In this document: in pieces, positions 48,536-57,213 of the stretch
Numbering within the stretch: the stretch's first letter is position 1
How the letters are laid out: every line of letters starts with the position of its first letter
Program-made: the position numbers and the translations under genes
Assembly (NCBI GenBank): GCA_016714765.1
Contig: JADKCF010000017.1
Coordinates: 21,419 to 85,418 of the forward strand
DNA length: 64,000 bases
Direction: 5' to 3'
From: Saprospiraceae bacterium
Lineage (GTDB): Bacteria; Bacteroidota; Bacteroidia; Chitinophagales; Saprospiraceae
Notes under the pieces: generated by a model
Told to the model about the DNA's origin: nothing
The model's input: the letters and a program-made list of their open reading frames with translations, nothing else
The model's database searches: none

Positions 48536-49022
48536 CTATTTGATCATGACACCACTGGCCATAAACTTCAGTTCAGTTTTTGGTTCAGTGATTTTTGCAA
48601 TTTCTTCTTCCGTCAATCCTTCATCCTCGGCAAAGTGCTTGAGGTCTTCCACAGATGTTACTTCTCTGTATGCTTTTCCCAGCATGACGACTTCTTTGCC
48701 TGCAAGGTCTTTGGGCATAAAAAAGCCATAATCCTTAAACTGAACAAACATTTCTGTTTTAGTAGTGTCTGCATCTGAGACTATATTCATCCAGCAGCCT
48801 TTTGTCTGGCACACACCTGATACTTTGCCTGTAACTTTGGCATTCAAGGAGTCTGCCGTAGCCATTTGTGACAATAATTGGGTATATGAAATCATACCTG
48901 CTGTATCTATGGTTTCTCCAAAATGGATGCCATCCTCTTTAGCGCCAGTCGAGGAATCAGGACTTTTGCACGCTACAAAAAATAATGTAATGAATGAAAA
49001 ATATAAAAGTTAATTTGGTCAT
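48536..49022 (-). CDS. DUF4920 lipoprotein, frameshifted
   Basis: Reconstructed as about 161 residues. From the ATG at 49022 a lipoprotein signal reads MTKLTFIFSFITLFFVACKS if a five-base T run near 48990 is shortened by one; otherwise a stop follows. The mature part has the DUF4920 hallmarks: AKVTGKVSGVCQTKGCWMNI with paired Cys, MFVQFKDYGFFMPKD, and GKEVVMLGKAYREVTSVEDL. The Cys pair resembles metal or oxidised-thiol sites, but the function is unknown. The M at 48895 is internal. Confidence 0.82.
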
Positions 49023-49128
49023 AAAAATGAAATTTAGATAATAAAAGTACTTTAAATGTGTTATATAACTTAATAATTCAATTTGACAAAAATCTTACAT
49101 TTTGATACAAAATAATAATAATCTGAAT

Positions 49129-50828
49129 ATGAAGCAGTTGGTTTTAAAAACAATGGTTTTACTTTCCTTAATCGTCTCTTTTTCCGATGTACAGGCTACC
49201 TGTATCAGCGGCAATTGTATCAACGGCAAAGGTATATATTTATTCAGAGATGGATCCAAATATAGCGGTACTTTTTTACAGTCCAAACCCCACGGAACAG
49301 GTAGTTATTATCATCGGGATGGAAGTGTTTATACCGGAGGTTTCTCAAACGGTGAGAGGCATGGCAATGGCAAACTTGAGTTCCGGTCCAAGGATATCTA
49401 TATCGGCGCTTTTGCCTTTGGTGTTATATCTGGCAAGGGTAAAATGACCTACAGAAACGGCGATGTGTACTTGGGTGACTGGGAAAAAGGAAAGTCTTCG
49501 GGCAAGGGAAGGTACACTTTTGCTAACGGCAACGTATACGAAGGTGACTTCATGGACGGTCAGTTTACAGGGGTAGGCAAACTTACCAGAGTGGATGGTT
49601 CCTACTATGACGGGCAGTGGAAGCACAACAAAAAAAATGGCACCGGCACGGCATTTCGCAAAGGAAAGCATATGATCCAGCGCTATGATATGGACGTACT
49701 TAAGGAAGAAGAGCCTTATGACACAGTGGTTCACTCAAACCAGGTCTCAAATCCTGCTGAATTAACGACTGCCTTGCCTGATTGTAATTCTGTCTATTGC
49801 CACATGGTAAAAGGAATCTATAAATATGGTGACGGATCTGTTTACAAGGGTGATTTTATCAATGGTGAAGGAGAAGGACAAGGTACATGTGTCTATGCTG
49901 GCGGAGACAAGTACGAAGGGGGCTGGAAAAATCATGCTCCTCATGGTAAAGGTACTATGTTCTTCAGTACGGGCAAAGTATACGCTGCCATGTGGGACAA
50001 TGGTGTGCCCAAACAAAAAATAATCGTACCTGAGAACAAAACTGGCATTGCTGTACAAACCTCGTCACCTCCAGCAAAGACATCTGCCGGCTCTAAAAAC
50101 GATGATGGAAAAACAAGTATTTATGCTCTTGTCATCGGCGTCGCCACGTACAACCACATGCCGTCCTTAAAGTACACTGATGATGACGCATATCAACTCT
50201 ACGCTTTTCTGAAAAGTCCGGAAGGTGGAGCTATTCCTGATGACAACATCAAAATCATGATAGACGACGCGGTCACTTATCAGTCAGTATTACAGGAAAT
50301 CCGCCTTCTTGCACAGAAAGCGGATGCCGGAGACGTAGTCATGTTGTATATGTCCGGGCATGGGCTGGACGGGGCATATGTACCGAGTGATTTTGATGGA
50401 TACAAAATCAGGTTCCTTACGATGATATCCTGCAGCTGCTGAATAATTCACCTGCCAAACATAAGCTGTTTATTACCGATGCATGTCATTCAGGCTCCAT
50501 GACAGTCGCTGCGCGTACTCCACTCAATATAGCACTGGAAAATTTTTACTCCGCCTACAAAACAATCAATGGTGGAACGGCCATCATGATGTCTTCCAAA
50601 AAGGAGGAAGTATCACTGGAGTATGGTGGTCTGCGGCAGGGTGTATTTTCGCATTTTCTGATCAAGGGTCTGAAAGGCCAGGCAGATGCCAATGGCGACA
50701 AACTTATCACTGTCACCGAGCTGTATGATTATGTCTCATCTAATGTCAAATCTTACACTGCCAGTGCACAAAACCCAGCGATCATGGGAGACTATGACAA
50801 AGATATGCCTGTAGGCTTAAGACGATAA
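49129..50828 (+). CDS. exported MORN-repeat caspase-family (C14) peptidase, frameshifted
   Basis: About 566 residues. Signal peptide (LVLKTMVLLSLIVSFSDVQA) is followed by at least eight MORN-type repeats (YSGTFLQSKPHGTGSYYHRD, YLGDWEKGKSSGKGRYTFAN, YKGDFINGEGEGQGTCVYAG, YEGGWKNHAPHGKGTMFFST). The C-terminal caspase-like p20 domain starts YALVIGVATYNHMPSLKYTD; catalytic His is in MLYMSGHGLDG and catalytic Cys in LFITDACHSGSM. A missing A in an A run near 50411 breaks the frame between YVPSDFDGYK and QVPYDDILQLLNNSP. The ATG at 49129 gives the signal peptide. The protein should be periplasmic or surface-exposed, unlike cytoplasmic orthocaspases. Confidence 0.9.
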
Positions 50829-50837
50829 TTTTTTTCT

Positions 50838-50945
50838 TTGGGAGTGCCCCTGCGGGTCGGGCTATCCGCTGTATTCAGATGGCAGACACTGCTTCAACCG
50901 AAACCGAGTCATGGCATCTGAATGTCGCTCCTATCCCTCACTCGG
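50838..50945 (+). ncRNA. structured RNA motif candidate (Flavo-1-like)
   Basis: The text GGGAGTGCCCCTGCGGGTCG and GGGCTATCCGCT, followed by a 9-bp stem (ATTCAGATG at 50873-50881 with CATCTGAAT at 50915-50923), then CGCTCCTATCCCTCACTC, matches a motif I recall as recurrent between genes of Bacteroidota (GGGCGTG ... GGGTCGGGC ... CCGCT ... CGCTCC/TATCCCTCACGC). The outer pairing GAGTG/CACTC replaces the usual GCGTG/CACGC, a compensating change. CCC-TGC-GGG forms a small internal hairpin. Whether it is the Rfam Flavo-1 class is from memory and unverified. It lies between the caspase and SMR genes. Confidence 0.5.
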
Positions 50946-50992
50946 CAGTCATCAGACCGAAACATTTCTGTTCATTTTGGAGCATAAATGTA

Positions 50993-51000
50993 TATCTTTG
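50993..51000 (+). promoter_or_regulatory. possible -7 box of the SMR transporter gene
   Basis: TATCTTTG fits TAnnTTTG and lies about 20 bases before the ATG at 51021. No clear TTTG partner was seen at the right distance, so support is weak. Confidence 0.3.
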
Positions 51001-51020
51001 TGCCTTGCACAATTAAAAGA

Positions 51021-51353
51021 ATGTCAATGAAAGGATGGGTCTATCTTTTGCTCACTATCGTATTTGAGACAGCAGCTATCGTGCTGATGAAGTTGTCAGA
51101 TGGTGTATCTCATAAAGGCTATATGACAGCAGCAGGGATATGTTACGCGGCTACTTTTTTTCTGCTTACTATGGCACTTAAGTATCTGCCTATGGGTTAC
51201 ACCAATGCAGTTTGGGCAGGAGCAAGTACTTTTTTTGTATATTTGATAGGTGCCTTCTACTTCAAGGAAAAAACCACTTTACTTGAGTTCTTTTTTGTGT
51301 TGTGTATTCTCACAGGTATCATTGGCCTCAATTTTTTGTCCAAAGGCAAGTGA
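51021..51353 (+). CDS. small multidrug resistance (SMR) family transporter
   Basis: 110 residues with four membrane helices (GWVYLLLTIVFETAAIVLMK; YMTAAGICYAATFFLLTMAL; YTNAVWAGASTFFVYLIGAF; LEFFFVLCILTGIIGLNFLS). The essential membrane Glu is in VFETAAI (position about 14), and the YLPMGYTNAVWAG motif is diagnostic of SMR proteins. It is a proton-coupled antiporter of cationic compounds or guanidinium. The ATG at 51021 fits the family start; the upstream ATG is part of the promoter region. Confidence 0.9.
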   Translation: MSMKGWVYLLLTIVFETAAIVLMKLSDGVSHKGYMTAAGICYAATFFLLTMALKYLPMGYTNAVWAGASTFFVYLIGAFYFKEKTTLLEFFFVLCILTGIIGLNFLSKGK

Positions 51354-51551
51354 AGTTCACCAAATAAGCTGTAGTTTCTTGCTGTAATTATCAGTAAATA
51401 CGTATTTTGGTTTTGGCTGCAAGGTACTATCGGCGGAGCATTGTATTGCTTATACAAAGCTATTTTGGCGAATAAACCTCAAAAACCAGACGAAAGACAC
51501 TCATTTAGGCAGTAAAATGAGGATTTTTAAATAAAAAAACCTTCTTAGTAT

Positions 51552-51581
51552 TTTGTAAATCAAAGTATTGCCTTACCTTTG
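51552..51581 (+). promoter_or_regulatory. Bacteroidota-type promoter of the rpsF-rpsR-rplI operon
   Basis: TTTG at 51552-51555, an 18-base spacer, and TACCTTTG at 51574-51581 match the TTTG / TAnnTTTG consensus well. The rpsF ATG is at 51630, giving a leader of about 40 bases. Confidence 0.75.
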
Positions 51582-51629
51582 CAGCCCGAATTAAAAATTT
51601 TATTATTTAATCAATTTACTTCAAAAAAT

Positions 51630-52134
51630 ATGAATCAATATGAAGTTACTTTCATCATCGATCCCGTACTGTCAGGTGATGAAATAAAATCGACAGCCAG
51701 CACATATGAAACCTTGCTGAAAGATCAGGGTTGTACTATCGTGCATGTGAACGAATTAGGATTAAGACAATTGGCTTATCCTATCAACAAAAAATCATCA
51801 GGGTGTTTATTACTGTATCGAGTTTACTTCTCCTACAGGAGCTGTAATAGGCAAAACTGAGTTATCTTTCAGAAGGGATGAGAGGATCATGCGATTCCTT
51901 ACAGTCAGACTGGACAAGTATGGCGTCAAGTACAATGATGACAGACGTTCAGGCAAAATCAGCGCTTACAAGAAAAAAGAGGCCAAGAAAAAGCCTTACG
52001 AAGCCGGTTCAGGCCCAGCACCTGTAGCTGCAGCACCAGTCAAAGAAGAAGTGATTGCGCCTGTAATAGCTGAAGTGGTTGCACCTGTAGTAGCAGAAGT
52101 AATTGCTCCTGTAGTATCCAATGAAGAAGAATAA
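51630..52134 (+). CDS. rpsF: 30S ribosomal protein bS6 with extended tail, frameshifted
   Basis: About 167 residues. bS6 core: MNQYEVTFIIDPVLSGDEIK, DQGCTIVHVNELGLRQLAYP, INKKSSGVYYCIEFTSPTGA once an extra G near 51803 is removed, then ELSFRRDERIMRFLTVRLDK. After the core the protein carries an unusual Ala/Pro/Val/Glu tail (residues about 125-167) of near-repeats such as APVIAEVVAPVVAEVIAPVV. bS6 binds 16S rRNA with bS18 and its gene is essential or near-essential in many bacteria, so the break is probably not real. First gene of the operon. Confidence 0.95.
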
Positions 52135-52175
52135 ATCATTCATCCATCCTTTCAAAAAAATAAAAAATAGATAAA

Positions 52176-52442
52176 ATGGCATCTAGAGACGATATAAAAT
52201 TCCTTAGTAATCCTACTATTGGACAGCAAAGAAAGAAGTACTGCCGATTTAAAAAATATGGCATCAAGTACATCGATTATAAAGATTCTGAATTTTTACT
52301 TCAGTTTATCAATGAGCAGGGTAAACTCCTGCCAAGACGTATCACTGGCAACTCCCTGAAGTATCAAAAACTGGTAGCTGTAGCTGTGAAGAGATCAAGA
52401 CATCTTGCTATCCTTCCTTACGTAGCTGACTTATTAAAATAA
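52176..52442 (+). CDS. rpsR: 30S ribosomal protein bS18
   Basis: 88 residues, intact. Core motifs: LSNPTIGQQRKKYCRFKKYG, IKYIDYKDSEFLLQFINEQG, KLLPRRITGNSLKYQKLVAV, AVKRSRHLAILPYVADLLK. It binds 16S rRNA as a heterodimer with bS6, whose gene lies 41 bases upstream. Confidence 0.97.
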   Translation: MASRDDIKFLSNPTIGQQRKKYCRFKKYGIKYIDYKDSEFLLQFINEQGKLLPRRITGNSLKYQKLVAVAVKRSRHLAILPYVADLLK

Positions 52443-52461
52443 TCTTTAAAATTATCAGAAA

Positions 52462-52908
52462 ATGGAAATCATTCTTTTAAAAGATATAGACACACTGGGC
52501 GACAAACACGATATCGTAAAAGTTAAGCCTGGTTATGGTAGAAATTACCTCATTCCACAAGGATTGGCAGTAAACGCTAATGCAGTAAACCGTAAAAAAC
52601 GTGAAGTAATCATCGCTGAGGAGGATGCTAAAGAAACAGCAAGACTGGATGAATATAAAGTAATGGCGGCCAAACTGTAAGGTCAGACACTGAAAATTGG
52701 TGTTAAAGCCGGTACTTCAGGCAAGATTTTCGGAAGCATCACCAGCGTGCAGGTAGCCAATGCTCTGAAGGAGCAGTTCGATCTCGAAATTGAGCGTAAG
52801 AAAATACACTTACCGGAAGATATCAAAGAAGTTGGAACTTACACGGCAGACCTTCACCTTCACAAGGAGTTGATCACTAAAGTGCAGTTTGAGCTGATAC
52901 AGGAATAA
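52462..52908 (+). CDS. rplI: 50S ribosomal protein bL9 with an in-frame stop
   Basis: 148 codons in one frame, the normal bL9 length. N-terminal domain MEIILLKDIDTLGDKHDIVK, VKPGYGRNYLIPQGLAVNAN is followed by the connecting helix; codon 73 is TAA (52678-52680) in AAKL-stop-GQTLKIGVKAGTS, where bL9 normally has Glu, so a single G-to-T change of GAA is implied. The C-terminal domain (KIFGSITSVQVANALKEQF, then KIHLPEDIKEVGTYTADLHL) continues in frame to TAA at 52906. bL9 binds 23S rRNA near the L1 stalk. Confidence 0.95.
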
Positions 52909-52927
52909 TTACTTCCCGGTCATAAAA

Positions 52928-52969
52928 AAATAAAGGCTTTATCTCTAATGAGGTGAAGCCTTTTTATTT
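52928..52969. terminator. terminator between rplI and the SGNH gene
   Basis: Inverted repeat AAAGGCTT / AAGCCTTT (core 8 bp, extended with A and T flanks), with a five-base T tract on the plus strand and A/T flanks on the minus strand. It lies between convergent genes. Confidence 0.75.
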
Positions 52970-53679
52970 GTCAGCGCCTCAATAGCCTTGGGCAGTAAAA
53001 CCGAGACCCATTCGGTATACATTTTTGAAGAGGGATGAAGTTTGTCGGCTGCCAGATAAGAGAGGTCATCTTTTGCTTTGAGGGATATGTCTGTAACATT
53101 GACATATTTTACTCCCAATGCAGTAGAAATTTGTTGATTGATTTTGTTGTATTCGCGGAGTTCGGCAGCGATTTTTTCAGGTTGTCCGGACGAAATGGCA
53201 AACGGAGTTACGCTATAATCAGGGATAGAAAGTACTACTACGCGGTCTTTATCACCACTTATTCTGATGGCTTCATTCAGCAAGGAATTGAATCTTTCAG
53301 GATATTGGGAGATATTATTTTTTTGATACTGGTCGTTTACACCTATAAGTAAGGACACTAAATGATAACTCCGGTCCTTTATCTGGCTGGTAGCTATGTT
53401 TTGAAGCAGGGTAGAGCACGTCCAGCCAGTTTTGGCTATAATTTTTGTATCAGTCACCTTGGCGTACCCTTTGTCAATCAAGCTTTTTTCGAGCAATAAT
53501 GGAAATGAAGACATCGGCTCCACACCCTGACCTATGGTGTAGCTGTCACCCAGAGCCAGGTAAGAAAATGTCTTTGACGGGGCAGGTTCATTTTCGACCA
53601 AAGGAAAATCCGCAGAAGGTGTATGGTGGCAAGCTGTCAGCAATAATAGTCCGGTAAATAAATTTATTTTCATCATCAT
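52945..53679 (-). CDS. SGNH/GDSL-type esterase lipoprotein
   Basis: 244 residues from an ATG at 53679; a longer start at 53703 is less signal-like. Lipoprotein signal INLFTGLLLLTACHHTPS. SGNH blocks: block I YLALGDSYTIGQG (Ser), block III LLIGVNDQYQ (Gly/Asn), block V AADKLHPSSKMY (Asp, His). It should hydrolyse esters or thioesters in the periplasm or outer membrane; the substrate is unknown. It follows the truncated FecR-like gene by 66 bases. Confidence 0.88.
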   Translation of the reverse strand: MMMKINLFTGLLLLTACHHTPSADFPLVENEPAPSKTFSYLALGDSYTIGQGVEPMSSFPLLLEKSLIDKGYAKVTDTKIIAKTGWTCSTLLQNIATSQIKDRSYHLVSLLIGVNDQYQKNNISQYPERFNSLLNEAIRISGDKDRVVVLSIPDYSVTPFAISSGQPEKIAAELREYNKINQQISTALGVKYVNVTDISLKAKDDLSYLAADKLHPSSKMYTEWVSVLLPKAIEALTNKKASPH

Positions 53680-53744
53680 GACTTTTGTGCTATAACCAAA
53701 CACGGTTAAAAATGTTTTCTAAAGATACACACCCACTGATGGTT

Positions 53745-53975
53745 TTATTGGACGAGGAGGACTTGACTACGACTGTTTTTTAGAGTGCCGGCTTTTTTGC
53801 AAAATACATTCCACCTGTCATCATCAGATGGCGATGTCACTTGTAGCAGATCCAGCTTTTTCAGATTTTCAGTCAGTAATCCGAGATCATATTGTGCATT
53901 CACCTGCTCGATCTGATGTTTATCCAGGCAGCCACTGTGCCAGGTTGCCAAATTTATTTCTTCTTTGTTTCTCAT
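53745..53975 (-). pseudogene. truncated FecR-like anti-sigma remnant
   Basis: 76 residues (RNKEEINLATWHSGCLDKHQ ... DDDRWNVFCKKAG). Its place after an ECF sigma gene, and the N-terminal W-x-x-G-C pattern before a helical stretch, fit the cytoplasmic N-domain of a FecR-type anti-sigma factor, normally about 300-400 residues. No transmembrane or periplasmic part follows; only 66 bases remain before the esterase start, so this is a real 3' deletion and not a simple frameshift. If translated, it might bind the sigma factor without transmembrane control. Confidence 0.5.
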
Positions 53976-54074
53976 TGTAAACCCTTAAACGGCCACATCA
54001 GGTAATACCCTATCTTTTTTTTTAAAAAAAATAATTATTTTTAAAACCAGTATGCAGTGGCGCCGTTTTATTTG

Positions 54075-54560
54075 CTATGTATAGCGAAGGGTAGCCATGA
54101 TTTCCAGGGCTTTCTGCATTCTTTTTTCTATAGTTTTTACACTCACCTCCAGGCTTTGTGCTATTTGCTGGTAGGTCATTTTTTCGATTCTGCTTAGTAG
54201 GAATACTTCTCTCACATGAGGAGTCATGCTGCGAATGGTGCGATCCAGTTGGGTCTTAAATTCATCCATCTCCACCAGAAACTGAGGATCAGATACATCA
54301 TGACGTAAAGTGAAACCTGCCGCATAGTTTTTTATTACTTTTTCGTGTCTCACATGGTCCAGAAACAAATGATTACTTACTGTAAAAAGAAAAGACTTGG
54401 CAGACTCTTCTTTTACATTGGCCATATTTTTCCACATTCTTACAAACGCTTCCTGAGTCAGATCTTCGGACAGGTCAGCATCTCCGCTTTTCGAAAAAAT
54501 AAATGTCCTGACCTGGTTAAAAAGAGCATAGTATACTTTTTTAAAGTCATTTTCAGACAT
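54075..54560 (-). CDS. ECF-type RNA polymerase sigma factor (FecI-like)
   Basis: 161 residues. Region 2: FKKVYYALFNQVRTFIFSKS, DADLSEDLTQEAFVRMWKNM, SAKSFLFTVSNHLFLDHVRH. Region 4: MTPHVREVFLLSRIEKMTYQ, then QIAQSLEVSVKTIEKRMQKA. This is the Bacteroidota RpoE/FecI type normally paired with a FecR anti-sigma and a SusC/D receptor, but here followed only by the truncated remnant. Its start lies 5 bases after the aroQ stop, so it may be transcribed with recQ-aroQ. Confidence 0.92.
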   Translation of the reverse strand: MSENDFKKVYYALFNQVRTFIFSKSGDADLSEDLTQEAFVRMWKNMANVKEESAKSFLFTVSNHLFLDHVRHEKVIKNYAAGFTLRHDVSDPQFLVEMDEFKTQLDRTIRSMTPHVREVFLLSRIEKMTYQQIAQSLEVSVKTIEKRMQKALEIMATLRYT

Positions 54561-54565
54561 ACAGT

Positions 54566-55006
54566 CTATACTTTAAGCGATATGACCTTGTCTCGCAGAT
54601 ATTCTATGGCTTCCTTGTACCCATCCAACCCCCTGCCTACTATACTGTGTGTGGCAGAGTCCTTTATAAAGTTGGTGTGTCTGAATGATTCCCTTTCATA
54701 GATATTGGTGATGTGCACTTCTATTACGGGCGTTGTTATCGATCTCAATGCGTCTGCAATAGCAATAGAAGTATGGGTAAAGCCTCCGGCATTGAGTATA
54801 ATACCATCGTAACGATAGCCCACACCCTGGATTTTATCTATCAGGTCGCCTTCGTGGTTGGACTGATAATAATGGAGGTTATAGTCCGGAAAGGCTGCTT
54901 CCAGTTCAGTATAATAGGTGTCAAACGACTTTGTACCATATATTTCCGGCTGTCTGACTCCCAGCAAATTGAGATTGGGACCGTTGATAATAATGATTTG
55001 TACCAT
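54566..55006 (-). CDS. aroQ: type II 3-dehydroquinate dehydratase
   Basis: 146 residues, normal for AroQ. Catalyses dehydration of 3-dehydroquinate in the shikimate pathway. Landmarks: IIINGPNLNLLGVRQPEIYG (catalytic Tyr at the end), YYQSNHEGDLIDKIQ, ILNAGGFTHTSIAIADALRS and the catalytic His region VIEVHITNIYERESFRHTNF. Intact. It lies 5 bases after recQ and 5 before the sigma gene in a tight minus-strand run. Confidence 0.97.
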   Translation of the reverse strand: MVQIIIINGPNLNLLGVRQPEIYGTKSFDTYYTELEAAFPDYNLHYYQSNHEGDLIDKIQGVGYRYDGIILNAGGFTHTSIAIADALRSITTPVIEVHITNIYERESFRHTNFIKDSATHSIVGRGLDGYKEAIEYLRDKVISLKV

Positions 55007-55011
55007 GAGTA

Positions 55012-57213
55012 TTAATTGGCGATATCAGAAATAAATTTAATTCGGGTGAGCAGGACTTCTTCTTCACTGATGTCATCTTCCTGCAATTTTCTAATGGCTG
55101 CATCGATAGAGGCGGTTTGTGCCCCTTTGAAGTAATCAAATACTTCTTCTATGATCTCTTCATCCACTTTATCTTTGATATAATAATTGATATTAATTTT
55201 AGTACCACCATCTACTATATTATTGAGCTCGTATAGCAATTCATCATGGGTCATCTCTACATTTCTGGCTATATCGTCGAGTGGCATTTTTCTGTCTATG
55301 GATTGAATAATGGTTACCTTGTTTCTTGATTTATTGGCTACCTGTTTGATGACTACCTCTGTAGGCCGCTCTATGTCGTTTTCTTCGACATATTTTTTGA
55401 TGAGTTCAATAAATGGTTTGCCAAATTTCTGGGCTTTGCCCTGGCTTACACCGGAGATAAGCAACATATCGTCCATACTGATCGGGTAGAAGGTCGCCAT
55501 ATCCTGCAGGGATGGTTCGGAAAAAATAACCCAGGGCTGCAACTTCAGCTTTCTGGCTTCCGTTTTCCTCAGATCTTTTAGCAATTCTACCAGTACTGTA
55601 TCCAAAGCGGCACCTTGATTGCCTCCGGCTTCCATATCTCCATCATCCTTTACGCTAAAGTCCCTGTTGAGAGGAATCAGCATCGAATATGGATTTTTGA
55701 TAAATTTTTTACCATCATCCGTTAGCTTGAGGATGCCATACTGTTCTATTTCTTTATATAAAAGGTCGTTGAGGATAGCTTGTCTGAATATTGTGTGCCA
55801 GAAAAGTTCATCTTTGGCAGCACCGGCACCAAAAAGCGGAAGTTTATCAAATTTGAAATCTTTCATTTCTTTGGATGCCTTGCCGGTAATAAATTCAACC
55901 AGAATTTTGACAGTATAGTTTTCATTGAGCTGATGCACGACTTGCAATGCCAGTTTCATCTCATCCTTGACCTCTTCTTTCTTTTTGGGGAATTTGCAGT
56001 TGTCACACATATTGTTGCACTTCGAATCATCATACTCTTCTCCGAAGTAGTGGAGCAGAAATTTACGCCTGCAAGTATTGGTCTCGGCATATGCGATGAC
56101 TTCATCCATCAGTTGTGCACTTAGTTCCCGCTCAGCAACTGGTTTGTCCCTCACAAATTTTTCGAGTTTCAATATATCTGTATAGGAGTAAAAAGCCAGA
56201 CAATCCCCCTTGAGCCCGTCTCTTCCTCCCCTTCCTGTCTCCTGATAGTAGTTTTCGATGCTTTTGGGAATATCGTAGTGAATGACAAACCGCACATCTG
56301 GTTTGTCGATGCCCATACCAAAGGCAATGGTGGCTACGATGACTTCGACTTCTTCCATCAAAAAATCATCCTGAACCTGCGTCCTGGTTTTGGCATCGAG
56401 CCCTGCGTGGTAGGCAGCGGCTATGATACCATTGACATTGAGCATTTTGGCTATTTCTTCTGTAGACTTTCGGGACTGGACATAGATGATTCCCGATTTG
56501 CTTCCTGAAGTTTTGATAAACTGAATGATGCTTTTGACAGCATTGTCCTTATTGACTTTGGGACGGATTTCGTAGTACAGGTTGTCTCTGTTGAAGGAAG
56601 AGATAAAAATATTGGGATCGTGCATCTCGAGGCTCTTAACGATGTCTGACTGTACTTTTGGGGTGGCAGTAGCTGTCAGTGCGATGATAGGAATATCCTC
56701 GCCTATGGCAGATATCATGGTGCGAATCCGTCTGTATTCCGGCCTGAAGTCGTGACCCCACTCGGAGATACAGTGGGCTTCATCTACAGCTACAAAGGAG
56801 ATATTGGTCTTTTGAAAAAACTCTATGTTCTCATCTTTGGTAAGGGTCTCCGGTGCTATAAAAAGCATTTTGGTTTTGCCTGAAACAATTTCGTTTTTGA
56901 CATCCGTCATCTGGGTTTTATTGAGTGACGAATTGAGGAAGCTGGCTATGTTATCTTCCTGACTGTAGCCCCTGATGGAGTCCACCTGGTTTTTCATCAA
57001 TGCAATCAGTGGTGATATAATGATGGCAGTCCCTTCCATCATCATGGCAGGCAACTGATAACAAAGAGACTTTCCGCCCCCTGTAGGCATGATCACGAAA
57101 GTATTTCTCTTTTCGAGTACACTTCTGACTATCTTTTTTTGTTCGCCTTTAAAAGATTCGAACCCAAAGTAGTTTTTGAGTGATGCGACGATGTCTTGAT
57201 CTGAAAAAACCAT
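55012..57213 (-). CDS. recQ: ATP-dependent DNA helicase RecQ
   Basis: 733 residues. Walker A FVIMPTGGGKSLCYQLPAMM, DEAH box VAVDEAHCISEWGHDFRPEY, motif III LTATATPKVQSDIV, motif VI QETGRGGRDGLKGDCLAFYS. The RQC zinc module has CRRKFLLHYFGEEYDDSKC and NMCDNCKF. An HRDC-like helical part is near residues 535-610 (WVIFSEPSLQDMATFYPISM) and extra C-terminal helices follow. It unwinds duplex DNA 3'-5' in recombination and repair. Intact. Confidence 0.96.
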   Translation of the reverse strand: MVFSDQDIVASLKNYFGFESFKGEQKKIVRSVLEKRNTFVIMPTGGGKSLCYQLPAMMMEGTAIIISPLIALMKNQVDSIRGYSQEDNIASFLNSSLNKTQMTDVKNEIVSGKTKMLFIAPETLTKDENIEFFQKTNISFVAVDEAHCISEWGHDFRPEYRRIRTMISAIGEDIPIIALTATATPKVQSDIVKSLEMHDPNIFISSFNRDNLYYEIRPKVNKDNAVKSIIQFIKTSGSKSGIIYVQSRKSTEEIAKMLNVNGIIAAAYHAGLDAKTRTQVQDDFLMEEVEVIVATIAFGMGIDKPDVRFVIHYDIPKSIENYYQETGRGGRDGLKGDCLAFYSYTDILKLEKFVRDKPVAERELSAQLMDEVIAYAETNTCRRKFLLHYFGEEYDDSKCNNMCDNCKFPKKKEEVKDEMKLALQVVHQLNENYTVKILVEFITGKASKEMKDFKFDKLPLFGAGAAKDELFWHTIFRQAILNDLLYKEIEQYGILKLTDDGKKFIKNPYSMLIPLNRDFSVKDDGDMEAGGNQGAALDTVLVELLKDLRKTEARKLKLQPWVIFSEPSLQDMATFYPISMDDMLLISGVSQGKAQKFGKPFIELIKKYVEENDIERPTEVVIKQVANKSRNKVTIIQSIDRKMPLDDIARNVEMTHDELLYELNNIVDGGTKININYYIKDKVDEEIIEEVFDYFKGAQTASIDAAIRKLQEDDISEEEVLLTRIKFISDIAN

